A stretch of DNA of 64,000 nucleotides from Pectobacterium sp. A5351 (GTDB lineage: Bacteria; Pseudomonadota; Gammaproteobacteria; Enterobacterales; Enterobacteriaceae), in contig NZ_CP116477.1 of the NCBI RefSeq assembly GCF_028335745.1, forward strand, positions 3,472,001-3,536,000, in the 5' to 3' direction. Shown one piece after another: positions 1-8,080 of this stretch (position 1 is the first letter of the stretch; every line of letters starts with the position of its first letter). Below the pieces are notes generated by a model. The model worked only from the letters and a program-made list of their open reading frames with translations. It did no database searches and was not told the DNA's origin. The position numbers and the translations under genes are program-made.

Positions 1-601
1 CATCCCGCAGGAGCAACAGCAGGGTTCTATCATCGTCGTCGCAGGCAGCGCCACGCCGGTCACCAAAAAGCAGCTTACCGCACTCATTGAAACCGACCCG
101 CGCGTTTGCCACATTCCCATTGATGCCGAGTTACTGATTGATAAAGAGCACTCGGCGGATATAGAAGTAGCAAGAGTGGTCAGGCAGGCGCTGGAGTGCG
201 TGAAAACCCACGCCAATGCCATCTTCGTTTTTGAATCCGCATTAACGGGTCGCCTGCTCGATCTCACCGTGGAAGAACAGCGCTTTGGACTAGCGCACGG
301 TCAGGCGGCGGAAAATATCAATCAGGGTTTGGGAAATATCGTCAAAACGGTACTTGATGCCGCAGCCTCAGAGATTAAAGGGCTGTACATGACGGGTGGA
401 GACACCATGGTCAACGTGCTCAAACAGCTCGGCGCTAACGGTATTGAAATGGTGGATTACGTTATTCCTCAAACCGATCTGGTCAAAATTATTGGCGGTG
501 AGTATGAAGGGCTAATTTGTGTCGGGAAAGGCGGCCTGACCGGACCAGAGGATATTATCCACACCATTATTCATCATATTCACCGGGAAACGCTGCAATA
601 A
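1..601 (+). CDS. Four-carbon acid sugar kinase, DUF1537 family (3' end only)
   Basis: The reading frame is open from base 2 to the stop at 599-601, so the gene starts upstream of the window. The visible 199 residues are the C-terminal nucleotide-binding domain of the DUF1537/OtnK-DtnK kinase family. Marks are an IIVVAGSATPVT segment near the edge, a glycine-rich YMTGGDTM motif, and a C-terminal VGKGGLTGPED segment. Family members phosphorylate four-carbon sugar acids (threonate, erythronate, 2-oxo-tetronate) with ATP in the cytoplasm. The following permease and sugar-phosphate genes run the same way and suggest one catabolic operon. The exact substrate cannot be told from this half. Family assignment is firm; pathway placement is inferred. 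Confidence 0.85.
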   Translation, partial: IPQEQQQGSIIVVAGSATPVTKKQLTALIETDPRVCHIPIDAELLIDKEHSADIEVARVVRQALECVKTHANAIFVFESALTGRLLDLTVEEQRFGLAHGQAAENINQGLGNIVKTVLDAAASEIKGLYMTGGDTMVNVLKQLGANGIEMVDYVIPQTDLVKIIGGEYEGLICVGKGGLTGPEDIIHTIIHHIHRETLQ

Positions 602-716
602 ATAAACAGCAGTAAAAGCAAAAAAAAGAAAGTCGATATAAAAAACCAATCCGACGTATTGCATAGGTCTGATGAACAGGCCTGGATGTTGCTCTACCCT
701 ACAAGAGAGAAACACC

Positions 717-1742
717 ATGAAAAATATAAATATTCTGGAAAAAATGAATAAAGTCCCAGGCGGACTGATCATTATCCCCCTGCTGGCGGCGATACTGATG
801 AATACCTTTACGCCGTCGCTCTTGCAAATAGGCGGCCCCACAACGGCATTATTTAAAGCAGGCTCTAGCGCCATGATGGGAATATTCCTTCTCATCTGCG
901 GCTCTTCCATTAATATTCGTCAGGCGGGTCTCCCGCTCTATAAAGGCACGATTCTCCTGATGCTGAAATTCAGTGCAGGTGCGCTGGCGGTATGGTTGAT
1001 GGGCACTTTTTTTGGGCCTGCCGGTTTCTTCGGGATTTCAACGCTGGCGTTTATTGCCTGTATCACCAGCTCAAACAGCTCGCTGTATATTGCGTTATGT
1101 AGCAACTACGGTGATGCCAGCGATGCGGGCGCTATCTCCGTTTTCTGTATTAAAGACGGCCCCTTCGTCACGATGGTGGTGCTTGGCGTAAGCGGTTTAG
1201 CCAATATACCGTTTGCTGCCCTGCTCTCCATGCTTATCCCGCTACTCATCGGCATGCTGTGGGGCAACCTTGACGAGAAATTCAAACAGCTTTGTGCCGC
1301 GTCACAGCCGCTGGTCATTATTATCATGTCCTTCGCTATCGGCGCGAATTCCAGTATGCACACCGTCTTTACTGCGGGTTTATCCGGCATTGTTCTGGGC
1401 ATCATTTCCGCCATAACCGGACTGGTTTTCTACTTCCTGTACAACCTCTTTCTGAAACGAAAAACGGCGCTGGGTGCCGCGCTGGGTACCACCGCAGCCA
1501 GCTCGGCTCTCACCCCAGCCATGGTGGCACAGGCGGATCCCAGCCTTCAGGTCTTTGTTGACTCCGCCACGGCGCAGTTGGCAACAGCCAGCATTATTAC
1601 CATGCTCACCGCGCCCGTGCTCGTCGCCTGGTTTGATAATCGGCTGAAGAAAAAAGGCATTATTCCATCGGACGAAGAAAATAATGCGCGACAGGCTGAA
1701 CCATCCCATGCACTCCATACACAAGCCGATAAGCAAAAATAA
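717..1742 (+). CDS. KdgT-family 2-keto-3-deoxygluconate permease homologue
   Basis: A 341-residue, very hydrophobic inner-membrane protein with about ten membrane segments, the usual size for the KdgT family. The start at 717 is preferred over an upstream in-frame ATG at 672 because an AAGAGAG ribosome site lies just before it and the protein then begins MKNINILEKMNKVPGG, as in KdgT proteins. KdgT imports 2-keto-3-deoxygluconate by proton symport. Beside a four-carbon acid sugar kinase, this copy may instead carry a tetronate or related sugar acid (inference). It lies 115 bp after the kinase gene and 11 bp before the PTS IIA-like gene. The C-terminus is a charged, low-complexity tail of about 30 residues. 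Confidence 0.85.
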   Translation: MKNINILEKMNKVPGGLIIIPLLAAILMNTFTPSLLQIGGPTTALFKAGSSAMMGIFLLICGSSINIRQAGLPLYKGTILLMLKFSAGALAVWLMGTFFGPAGFFGISTLAFIACITSSNSSLYIALCSNYGDASDAGAISVFCIKDGPFVTMVVLGVSGLANIPFAALLSMLIPLLIGMLWGNLDEKFKQLCAASQPLVIIIMSFAIGANSSMHTVFTAGLSGIVLGIISAITGLVFYFLYNLFLKRKTALGAALGTTAASSALTPAMVAQADPSLQVFVDSATAQLATASIITMLTAPVLVAWFDNRLKKKGIIPSDEENNARQAEPSHALHTQADKQK

Positions 1743-1753
1743 GGGAAAGAAAA

Positions 1754-2122
1754 ATGAGGCGAATTATCTGGCAGGCGGCAATAAGCTCGGTGGGAGAAAG
1801 TGCCGCATTATTTCTGGCTGAGCAACGCCTCATTCTTTTCAGCGACAATGCGCCTAAAGACATCAGGGAATATTGCATTACCCACCATGATGGCGAGTTA
1901 ATTAAACCGCTTTCTGTTCATCATAAAATGGAATTATTTGGCATCACGTATTCGATTAGCGCAATTGGTGATGTTGCAAACAAAAACCTGAAAGAACTGG
2001 GACACATTACGCTGTTATTTGATGGAGCAGAAAAGGCAGAACTCCCCGGCACCCTTCATCTGACAGGGCAGATACCCAAGGCCCTATCAGCGCAAGGAAA
2101 GATTACGTTCTTCGAAGAGTAA
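1754..2122 (+). CDS. Orphan glucitol/sorbitol-type PTS IIA protein
   Basis: 122 residues matching the SrlB/GutA type IIA family along the whole length. The family phosphoryl-accepting histidine region is present as REYCITHHDGEL (His44/His45), followed by the conserved DVANKNLKELGHITL stretch. In the sorbitol PTS this domain passes phosphate from HPr to the IIB domain. No IIB or IIC gene is visible here; the neighbours are a KdgT-type permease and an RpiB-like isomerase. Its role could be to phosphorylate a partner encoded elsewhere, or to act as a regulatory phospho-relay for this operon (inference). An AAGGGA ribosome site precedes the ATG. Confidence 0.85.
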   Translation: MRRIIWQAAISSVGESAALFLAEQRLILFSDNAPKDIREYCITHHDGELIKPLSVHHKMELFGITYSISAIGDVANKNLKELGHITLLFDGAEKAELPGTLHLTGQIPKALSAQGKITFFEE

Positions 2123-2208
2123 TAAATAATTCGGTTATTAATATCACACGCTTTTTAATAACAAACTTTTAAATATCACTGTTTTAATAAAACGTAAGGA
2201 CAATCACC

Positions 2209-2667
2209 ATGAAACCAATCGCTATTGGCGCCGATGATGCCGCCTGGAGTTTACGCGATATTCTCACCCGTTATCTGGATTCGCTCTCTATTCCCTGGGT
2301 CGACTTTAGCAGCGACAAAAATCAGGACAACACCATCTACCCCGACGTCGCACATGCGGTCGCGGTGTCGATTAAAGCGGGAACACACGAACGTGGGATC
2401 CTGCTGTGCGGCACCGGCATCGGTATGAGCATTGTGGCAAATAAGGTCACTGGCGTACGTGCAGCACAGTGCCATGACACCTATTCCGCTCAGCGGGCCA
2501 GAAAAAGCAACAACGCGCAGATTATCGCGCTTGGCGCGCGAGTCATTGGCCCCGAGCTGGCAAAAGAGATTGTCGGTGCCTGGCTGGATGCCGAATTTGA
2601 AGGCGGCGGCTCTGCATCGAAGGTTGAAAAAATCGGCTATTACGAGCATCAGGAAAGCGCCCGTTAA
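2209..2667 (+). CDS. RpiB/LacAB-family sugar-phosphate isomerase
   Basis: 152 residues with the RpiB fold signature: the catalytic cysteine loop GILLCGTGIGMSI (Cys67) and the later YSAQRARKSNNAQIIALGAR segment. Compared with E. coli RpiB as remembered, the Asp9-His10 pair is Asp9-Asp10 here, and the His99 position is occupied by serine. Both histidines help bind or open ribose 5-phosphate, so a different substrate is likely. A four-carbon sugar phosphate such as erythrulose 4-phosphate would fit the upstream kinase and the downstream transaldolase and transketolase, both of which use erythrose 4-phosphate (inference). A TAAGGAC ribosome site precedes the ATG. Confidence 0.85.
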   Translation: MKPIAIGADDAAWSLRDILTRYLDSLSIPWVDFSSDKNQDNTIYPDVAHAVAVSIKAGTHERGILLCGTGIGMSIVANKVTGVRAAQCHDTYSAQRARKSNNAQIIALGARVIGPELAKEIVGAWLDAEFEGGGSASKVEKIGYYEHQESAR

Positions 2668-2847
2668 GCAGCGCTGGCGGCGGCGTTCGTACAACCACGC
2701 CGCGTATGTCCCTCTTCGCAACGTCTTTTCCAATGACAGTAATCAGAAAAAGCGCATGTCATTCTGCCCACCCATCGTGCAGTGTGGCATAGCGCGACGG
2801 ACACGATTCCGCTCATTGTCTTTTTTGCTATACCAAGGAGCTCACTT

Positions 2848-3798
2848 ATGAACCAACTCGACGCCCTTAAACAATTTACCGTGGTGGTCGCCGATAGCGG
2901 CGATATCGACTCCATTCGTCAATTTTCACCGCAAGATGCCACCACAAACCCTTCCCTAATTCTGAAAGCCGCTACTCTGCCGCAGTATCAGCCGCTGTTT
3001 GATGACGCGATTGCCTATGCGAATCAGCAAGGCGGTAGCTCGGAAACGCGGCTCATCAACGCCAGCGACCGACTGGCAGTAAACATTGGAGCGGAAGTGC
3101 TGAAAAGCATTCCAGGGCGTATCTCCACCGAAGTGGATGCCCGCCTCTCATTCGATCGCGGTATGTGCGTGGCCAAAGCGCGCAAATTGATCGGAATGTA
3201 TCAGGAAAAAGACATTCCACGTTCCCGCATTCTGATTAAACTCGCCGCCACCTGGGAAGGCATTCGCGCCGCCGAGGAACTGGAAAAAGAGGGGATCAAC
3301 TGCAACCTGACGCTGTTGTTCTCGTTTGCGCAGGCACGCGCCTGTGCCGAAGCGGGTGTCTTTCTGATCTCCCCGTTTGTAGGCCGAATTTATGACTGGT
3401 ATCAGGAAAGACAACCCACCAACGACTATCAGGCCGAGAACGATCCCGGCGTGATCTCCGTGCGTAATATCTATGACTATTACAAACGCCACCGCTACCA
3501 AACCGTGATCATGGGTGCCAGCTTCCGCAAAGTGGAGCAGATTTTGGCGCTGGCGGGATGCGATCGCCTGACGATCTCTCCTGCGCTGTTGGATCAGCTG
3601 AAAAACAGCGATGCACCCGTTGAACGCCAGCTGACACCATCAACTGAAGCGTTCCATCATCCTTCGCCGCTGTCTGAAGCTGAGTTCCGCTGGGAGCACC
3701 ATCAGGATCCCATGGCCGTCGATAAACTGGCGGAAGGCATTCGTCTGTTCGCTGCCGATCAACAAAAGCTGGAAACGCTGCTGGCAGCCAAACTGTAA
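2848..3798 (+). CDS. talA: Transaldolase
   Basis: 316 residues, the length of E. coli TalA. It interconverts sedoheptulose 7-phosphate plus glyceraldehyde 3-phosphate with erythrose 4-phosphate plus fructose 6-phosphate in the cytoplasm. The Schiff-base lysine is Lys131 in [12 protein letters not shown], and the signatures DATTNPSL and [12 protein letters not shown] are intact. The start at 2848 is chosen over an in-frame ATG at 2782 because of the AAGGAG ribosome site at 2835-2840 and the family N-terminus [11 protein letters not shown]. It is followed 15 bp later by transketolase, the talA-tktB pair found in other enterobacteria, here attached to a sugar-acid catabolic operon. Confidence 0.95.
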   Translation: MNQLDALKQFTVVVADSGDIDSIRQFSPQDATTNPSLILKAATLPQYQPLFDDAIAYANQQGGSSETRLINASDRLAVNIGAEVLKSIPGRISTEVDARLSFDRGMCVAKARKLIGMYQEKDIPRSRILIKLAATWEGIRAAEELEKEGINCNLTLLFSFAQARACAEAGVFLISPFVGRIYDWYQERQPTNDYQAENDPGVISVRNIYDYYKRHRYQTVIMGASFRKVEQILALAGCDRLTISPALLDQLKNSDAPVERQLTPSTEAFHHPSPLSEAEFRWEHHQDPMAVDKLAEGIRLFAADQQKLETLLAAKL

Positions 3799-3813
3799 TT
3801 TCTGGAGTCAAGC

Positions 3814-5808
3814 ATGTCCTCTCGTAAAGAACTTGCCAATGCTATCCGCGCGCTGAGCATGGATGGGGTGCAGAAAGCCAAATCCGGTCACCCGGGCGCA
3901 CCGATGGGCATGGCCGATATCGCCGAAGTGCTGTGGCGCGATTACCTCAACCATAATCCGGCCAACCCCAACTGGGCAAACCGCGACCGCTTCGTGCTGT
4001 CCAACGGCCACGCGTCCATGCTGATTTACAGCCTGCTGCATCTCTCCGGCTACGACCTGCCGATTGAAGAACTGAAAAACTTCCGCCAGCTGCATTCCAA
4101 AACGCCGGGTCACCCTGAATACGGCTACACCGCCGGCGTCGAAACCACCACCGGCCCGCTGGGTCAGGGGATTGCCAACGCGGTGGGTATGGCGATTGCC
4201 GAGCGCACGCTGGCGGCGCAGTTCAACCGTCCGGGCCACGAGATTGTCGACCATCACACCTACGCCTTCCTGGGTGACGGCTGCATGATGGAAGGGATTT
4301 CCCACGAAGTCTGCTCGCTGGCCGGCACCATGAAGCTCGGCAAGCTGACCGCGTTTTATGATGACAACGGCATCTCCATCGACGGCCACGTTGAAGGCTG
4401 GTTTACCGACGATACCGCTGCCCGTTTTGAAGCCTACGGCTGGCACGTAGTACGTGGCGTGGACGGTCACGATGCGGACGCCATCAAGCGTGCCATCGGC
4501 GAAGCCCAGCTTGTCACTGACAAGCCGTCGCTGCTGATGTGCAAAACCGTGATTGGCTTCGGTTCACCGAACAAGGCCGGTACGCACGATTCCCACGGCG
4601 CCCCGCTGGGTGATGCCGAAGTCGCCGCCTCCCGCGAACAGCTGGGCTGGGCATATGCACCGTTTGAGATCCCTGCTGATATCTATGCAGTCTGGGACGC
4701 CAAACCGGCCGGTCAGCGTAAGGAAGCGGCCTGGGATGAGGCGTTTGCCGCCTACGCCAGCGCCTACCCGGAACTGGCTGCCGAGTTCAAACGCCGCACC
4801 GGCGGTGAGTTGCCGGCCAACTGGCAGGCGGACGCCCAGAAGTTTATCGACGACTTGCAGGCCAATCCGGCGAAAATCGCCAGCCGCAAAGCCTCACAGA
4901 ACGCGCTGGAAGCCTACGGCAAACTGCTGCCGGAATTCCTGGGCGGCTCTGCCGACCTGGCACCGAGCAACCTGACCATCTGGTCCGGCTCGGTCTCGCT
5001 GGATAAAGACCACGCGGGTAACTACATCCATTACGGCGTGCGCGAATTCGGCATGACGGCGATTGCCAACGGGATTGCACTGCACGGCGGCTTTGTGCCG
5101 TACACCGCGACCTTCCTGATGTTTGTGGAATATGCCCGTAACGCCGTGCGCATGGCCGCGCTGATGAAAATCCGCAGCATCTACGTTTACACCCACGACT
5201 CCATCGGTCTGGGTGAAGACGGCCCGACGCACCAGCCGGTTGAACAGCTGGCGAGCCTGCGCGTGACGCCGAACATGAGCAACTGGCGTCCGGCGGATCA
5301 GGTGGAAACCGCAGTGGCGTGGAAATACGCCATTGAGCGTCAGGACGGTCCGACATCGCTCATCCTGTCCCGTCAAAATCTGGCGCAGCAGCCCCGTACC
5401 GCGGAGCAACTGGCGAACGTGGCGAAAGGCGGTTACGTGCTGAAAGACAGCGACGGCCAGCCGGAGCTGATCCTGATTGCGACCGGCTCTGAAGTCGAGC
5501 TGGCTGTCGGTGCGTATGACAAGCTGACTGCCGCAGGCCGCAAGGTGCGCGTGGTGTCGATGCCGTCAACGGATGCGTTTGACAAGCAGGATGCAGCCTA
5601 CCGTGAAGCGGTGCTGCCGAAAGCAGTATCGGCGCGTGTGGCGATTGAAGCGGGTATCGCAGACTACTGGTTCAAGTACGTGGGCCTGAACGGCGCGATT
5701 GTGGGGATGACAAGCTTCGGCGAATCGGCTCCGGCTGAGCAACTGTTTGAAACCTTCGGCTTCACCGTGGACAACGTGGTGGAAAAAGCGCAGGCGCTGC
5801 TGAAGTAA
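3814..5808 (+). CDS. tktB: Transketolase
   Basis: 664 residues, full length for bacterial transketolase, a thiamine-diphosphate enzyme of the non-oxidative pentose phosphate pathway. Visible features are His26, His66 (SNGHASM) and His100, the ThDP motif beginning GDG at 154-156 and ending at DDNG, and the central [13 protein letters not shown] substrate loop. A TGGAG ribosome site precedes the ATG. It shares an operon with talA. By eye its third codon positions are markedly richer in G and C than those of talA or the bgl genes, as expected for a highly expressed gene or one that recombined with a second chromosomal transketolase gene. Whether it is the tktA or tktB paralogue is inferred from its talA neighbour. 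Confidence 0.95.
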   Translation: MSSRKELANAIRALSMDGVQKAKSGHPGAPMGMADIAEVLWRDYLNHNPANPNWANRDRFVLSNGHASMLIYSLLHLSGYDLPIEELKNFRQLHSKTPGHPEYGYTAGVETTTGPLGQGIANAVGMAIAERTLAAQFNRPGHEIVDHHTYAFLGDGCMMEGISHEVCSLAGTMKLGKLTAFYDDNGISIDGHVEGWFTDDTAARFEAYGWHVVRGVDGHDADAIKRAIGEAQLVTDKPSLLMCKTVIGFGSPNKAGTHDSHGAPLGDAEVAASREQLGWAYAPFEIPADIYAVWDAKPAGQRKEAAWDEAFAAYASAYPELAAEFKRRTGGELPANWQADAQKFIDDLQANPAKIASRKASQNALEAYGKLLPEFLGGSADLAPSNLTIWSGSVSLDKDHAGNYIHYGVREFGMTAIANGIALHGGFVPYTATFLMFVEYARNAVRMAALMKIRSIYVYTHDSIGLGEDGPTHQPVEQLASLRVTPNMSNWRPADQVETAVAWKYAIERQDGPTSLILSRQNLAQQPRTAEQLANVAKGGYVLKDSDGQPELILIATGSEVELAVGAYDKLTAAGRKVRVVSMPSTDAFDKQDAAYREAVLPKAVSARVAIEAGIADYWFKYVGLNGAIVGMTSFGESAPAEQLFETFGFTVDNVVEKAQALLK

Positions 5809-5874
5809 CGCTCTGTGGCAACGCAATAAGACTGCGATGTCGTACACAAAAGGATCGCAAAAGGCAACATTGTT

Positions 5875-5890
5875 TGTGATCCAGATCAAT
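5875..5890 (+). promoter_or_regulatory. CRP-like site upstream of the bgl leader
   Basis: TGTGA-TCCAGA-TCAAT matches the CRP consensus TGTGA-N6-TCACA at eight of ten key bases. It lies about 110 bp upstream of the RAT/terminator leader of the beta-glucoside operon, where a catabolite-activated promoter is expected. Identification is by consensus only. Confidence 0.5.
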
Positions 5891-5979
5891 TAATTCACCT
5901 GAGTACATTGCATAGCGCCAGCGCGGCATGCTGATATTACGGTGCAACACCACACGTTGCACCAGCCTATTTTTATCGC

Positions 5980-6009
5980 GGCGTGCTACTGCTACGGCAG
6001 GCAAGACCA
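5980..6009 (+). promoter_or_regulatory. Ribonucleic antiterminator (RAT) of the bgl operon
   Basis: The segment contains GCTACTG, a short spacer, and CGGCAGGCAAGACC, which follows the BglG/SacY RAT pattern (GTTACTG...GCAGGCAAAACC). Its 3' end overlaps the 5' arm of the terminator at 6003-6070, so forming the RAT hairpin would prevent the terminator hairpin. The cognate RNA-binding protein is encoded at 9654-10526. This is the standard bgl-type antitermination arrangement. Confidence 0.8.
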
Positions 6010-6070
6010 AAGTAAAAATGCATTTCCTCTTTTTAAGAGGCGCATTTTTATTTTGGTCTTTTTTTTTTGG
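6003..6070 (+). terminator. Conditional intrinsic terminator before bglF
   Basis: A long hairpin has a 19-bp outer stem (AAGACCAAAGTAAAAATGC pairing with GCATTTTTATTTTGGTCTT, one G-U pair) and an inner CCTCTT/AAGAGG stem. It ends in a run of about ten T. It sits between tktB and bglF and overlaps the RAT. It therefore likely both ends the upstream operon and gates the bgl genes. Confidence 0.85.
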
Positions 6071-6099
6071 CCTAATTGGCGTCAACACAGGGTAAAACT

Positions 6100-8016
6100 A
6101 TGGATCATCAAAAAATGAATTATCAAAAACTTGGAGTCGACATACTCGCGTTGAGCGGTGGTAAGCAGAACGTCAGCAAGCTGACCCACTGCGCCACCCG
6201 TTTGCGTTTTGAGTTCAACGACAACCATGCCGTACAGGCAGAAGCAATTGCTAAACTTCCCGGCGTTATTAGCGTGGTCGATCGCGGCGGCCAGTTTCAG
6301 GTGGTGATCGGCAACGACGTTCAAATCACCTATCGGGCGATTTTGAATGAAATTGGCGAAATGAACAGCCAGCGCAATGCCGACAACAAGCAGCAGGAGA
6401 AAAAAGGGGGCATTTTTACGCAAATCATCAGCGTGATCTCCACCACCTTTACTCCCGTTATCCCGGCGATTACTGGCGCAGGGATGATTAAAGCGCTGTT
6501 GGCGATCCTCAAGCTGGCAGGGTTAATTTCCGCTGACAGCACGACTTATCGCCTGCTGGACACCATCTCCGATGCGGCCTTCTTCTTCCTGCCTGTGCTG
6601 CTGGCCTACGGAGCCTCCATCAAGTTCGCCTGTAACCCCATTCTGGCGATGACGATTGCTGGCGCATTGCTGCACCCCAATCTGGCTCAGCTACTGGCCT
6701 CAGGTGGCCCGATCAGCTTTATCGGCATTCCGGTACGGCTGGCGGACTATGCCGGCTCGGTGTTACCGATCATTCTTACCGTATGGATCATGTCTTACAT
6801 TGAGCAATTCGCCGAAAAGATCTCGCCATCGATGATCAAGTTTTTCACCAAGCCGATGATCGTGCTGCTGTTTACCGCACCGCTGGCGCTAGTGGTGATT
6901 GGGCCTTTCGGTATTTTCCTCAACGATCTGGTCGCCAGCGGCGCTGCCATCATTGACGGCAAGGCAAGCTGGTTAATCCCGATGCTGATGGGTGGCCTGC
7001 AACCGTTCCTGGTGATCACCGGTACGGCCTGGGCGATGACGCCGATTGCCACCTCGCAGCTTACCCGTAACGGCTTCGAGATGATCAACGGGCCCGGCAT
7101 GCTGGCCTCCAACATTGCTCAGGGTGCCGCCACACTGTGTGTCGCGTTTAAAACCAAGAACAAGAATCTGAAACAGTTGGCTTCTTCGGCAGGCTTCACC
7201 GCGCTGCTGGGTATCACCGAGCCTTCCCTGTACGGGGTGACGCTGAAACTGAAGAAACCGCTGATTGCCGCCATGATCGGCGGGGGCTGTGCAGGGATCT
7301 ATGCCGGGCTGTCCGGGCTGGTTCGCTATGCCTTCGTCTCTCCAGGGCTGGCTGCTCTGCCTGCCTTCATTGGTGAAAACCCGATGAACATCGTCCATGC
7401 CTTGATCACCTGCGCCATCGCGATTGTCGTCACGTTTGCTCTCACCTGGATCATGGGATTCGACGATCCGGTGGATGAAACTGACGCTGTTCAAACCGAC
7501 TCGGCTCAGGCAGACCAACGCCACACAGCACCAGCAGTCGATACCGCAGAAAAACACGCAGAACCACAAACTATCCTCAGCCCGCTGTCCGGCAAGCTGG
7601 TCGCGCTGAATGACATCAACGATGACGTATTCTCACAGGGATTACTGGGACAAGGTGTGGCGATTATTCCTGACAACGGTGAAGTGGTCGCGCCCGTCAG
7701 TGGCGAAATCATCACGTTCCTTGAATCTAAACACGCCGTCGGCATCCGCGCTGACAGTGGTCTGGAATTACTGATTCATGTCGGCCTCGATACGGTGAAT
7801 CTCAACGGCAAACACTTTACCGGCTATGTGCAACCGGGTGACAGAGTTAGCGCGGGAGACAGGTTGATCAGCTTCGATCTCAATGAAATCACGCGGTTGG
7901 GCTATGACCCAATTACGCCCGTCGTGATCATCAACAGCGATGACTACGCCAGCGTCGTCTGTACCGCACCACAGCCGATCGCCCCGATGGACACCATCAT
8001 TAACGTGAAGGTCTAA
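6100..8016 (+). CDS. bglF: Beta-glucoside PTS permease, IIBCA fusion
   Basis: 638 residues in the domain order IIB-IIC-IIA. The IIB cysteine is Cys31 in LTHCATRLRF. The central part (about 100-460) is the membrane IIC domain, and the IIA phospho-histidine is His560 in LLIHVGLDTVNLNGKHF. It imports and phosphorylates aryl-beta-glucosides or cellobiose-like sugars at the inner membrane. The ATG at 6100 is chosen because it lies about 30 bases after the leader terminator; an upstream in-frame ATG at 6076 falls close to the terminator and would add a non-family extension. It is first of a bglF-bglA-bglG operon controlled by the RAT/terminator. In E. coli BglF also phosphorylates BglG to restrain it. 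Confidence 0.93.
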   Translation: MDHQKMNYQKLGVDILALSGGKQNVSKLTHCATRLRFEFNDNHAVQAEAIAKLPGVISVVDRGGQFQVVIGNDVQITYRAILNEIGEMNSQRNADNKQQEKKGGIFTQIISVISTTFTPVIPAITGAGMIKALLAILKLAGLISADSTTYRLLDTISDAAFFFLPVLLAYGASIKFACNPILAMTIAGALLHPNLAQLLASGGPISFIGIPVRLADYAGSVLPIILTVWIMSYIEQFAEKISPSMIKFFTKPMIVLLFTAPLALVVIGPFGIFLNDLVASGAAIIDGKASWLIPMLMGGLQPFLVITGTAWAMTPIATSQLTRNGFEMINGPGMLASNIAQGAATLCVAFKTKNKNLKQLASSAGFTALLGITEPSLYGVTLKLKKPLIAAMIGGGCAGIYAGLSGLVRYAFVSPGLAALPAFIGENPMNIVHALITCAIAIVVTFALTWIMGFDDPVDETDAVQTDSAQADQRHTAPAVDTAEKHAEPQTILSPLSGKLVALNDINDDVFSQGLLGQGVAIIPDNGEVVAPVSGEIITFLESKHAVGIRADSGLELLIHVGLDTVNLNGKHFTGYVQPGDRVSAGDRLISFDLNEITRLGYDPITPVVIINSDDYASVVCTAPQPIAPMDTIINVKV

Positions 8017-8024
8017 CGTTCCCT

Positions 8025-8055
8025 AAAAGCATTGGGTGCCCTGCCCAATGCTTTT
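8025..8055 (+). terminator. Intra-operon hairpin between bglF and the GH1 gene
   Basis: A perfect 12-bp stem (AAAAGCATTGGG with CCCAATGCTTTT) has a 7-base loop and is followed by a weak CAGTTTT tract. It lies 8 bp after the bglF stop and 26 bp before the next start. It could be a partial terminator or an mRNA-stabilising hairpin that tunes the two genes differently. Confidence 0.55.
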
Positions 8056-8080
8056 CAGTTTTCCTGTATGTGAGAAAAAT

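Noticed and set aside
8036..8080. Upstream in-frame ATG that would lengthen the GH1 glucosidase by 15 residues
   Set aside because: It lies in an intergenic hairpin and gives a non-family N-terminus; the ATG at 8081 fits GH1 proteins.
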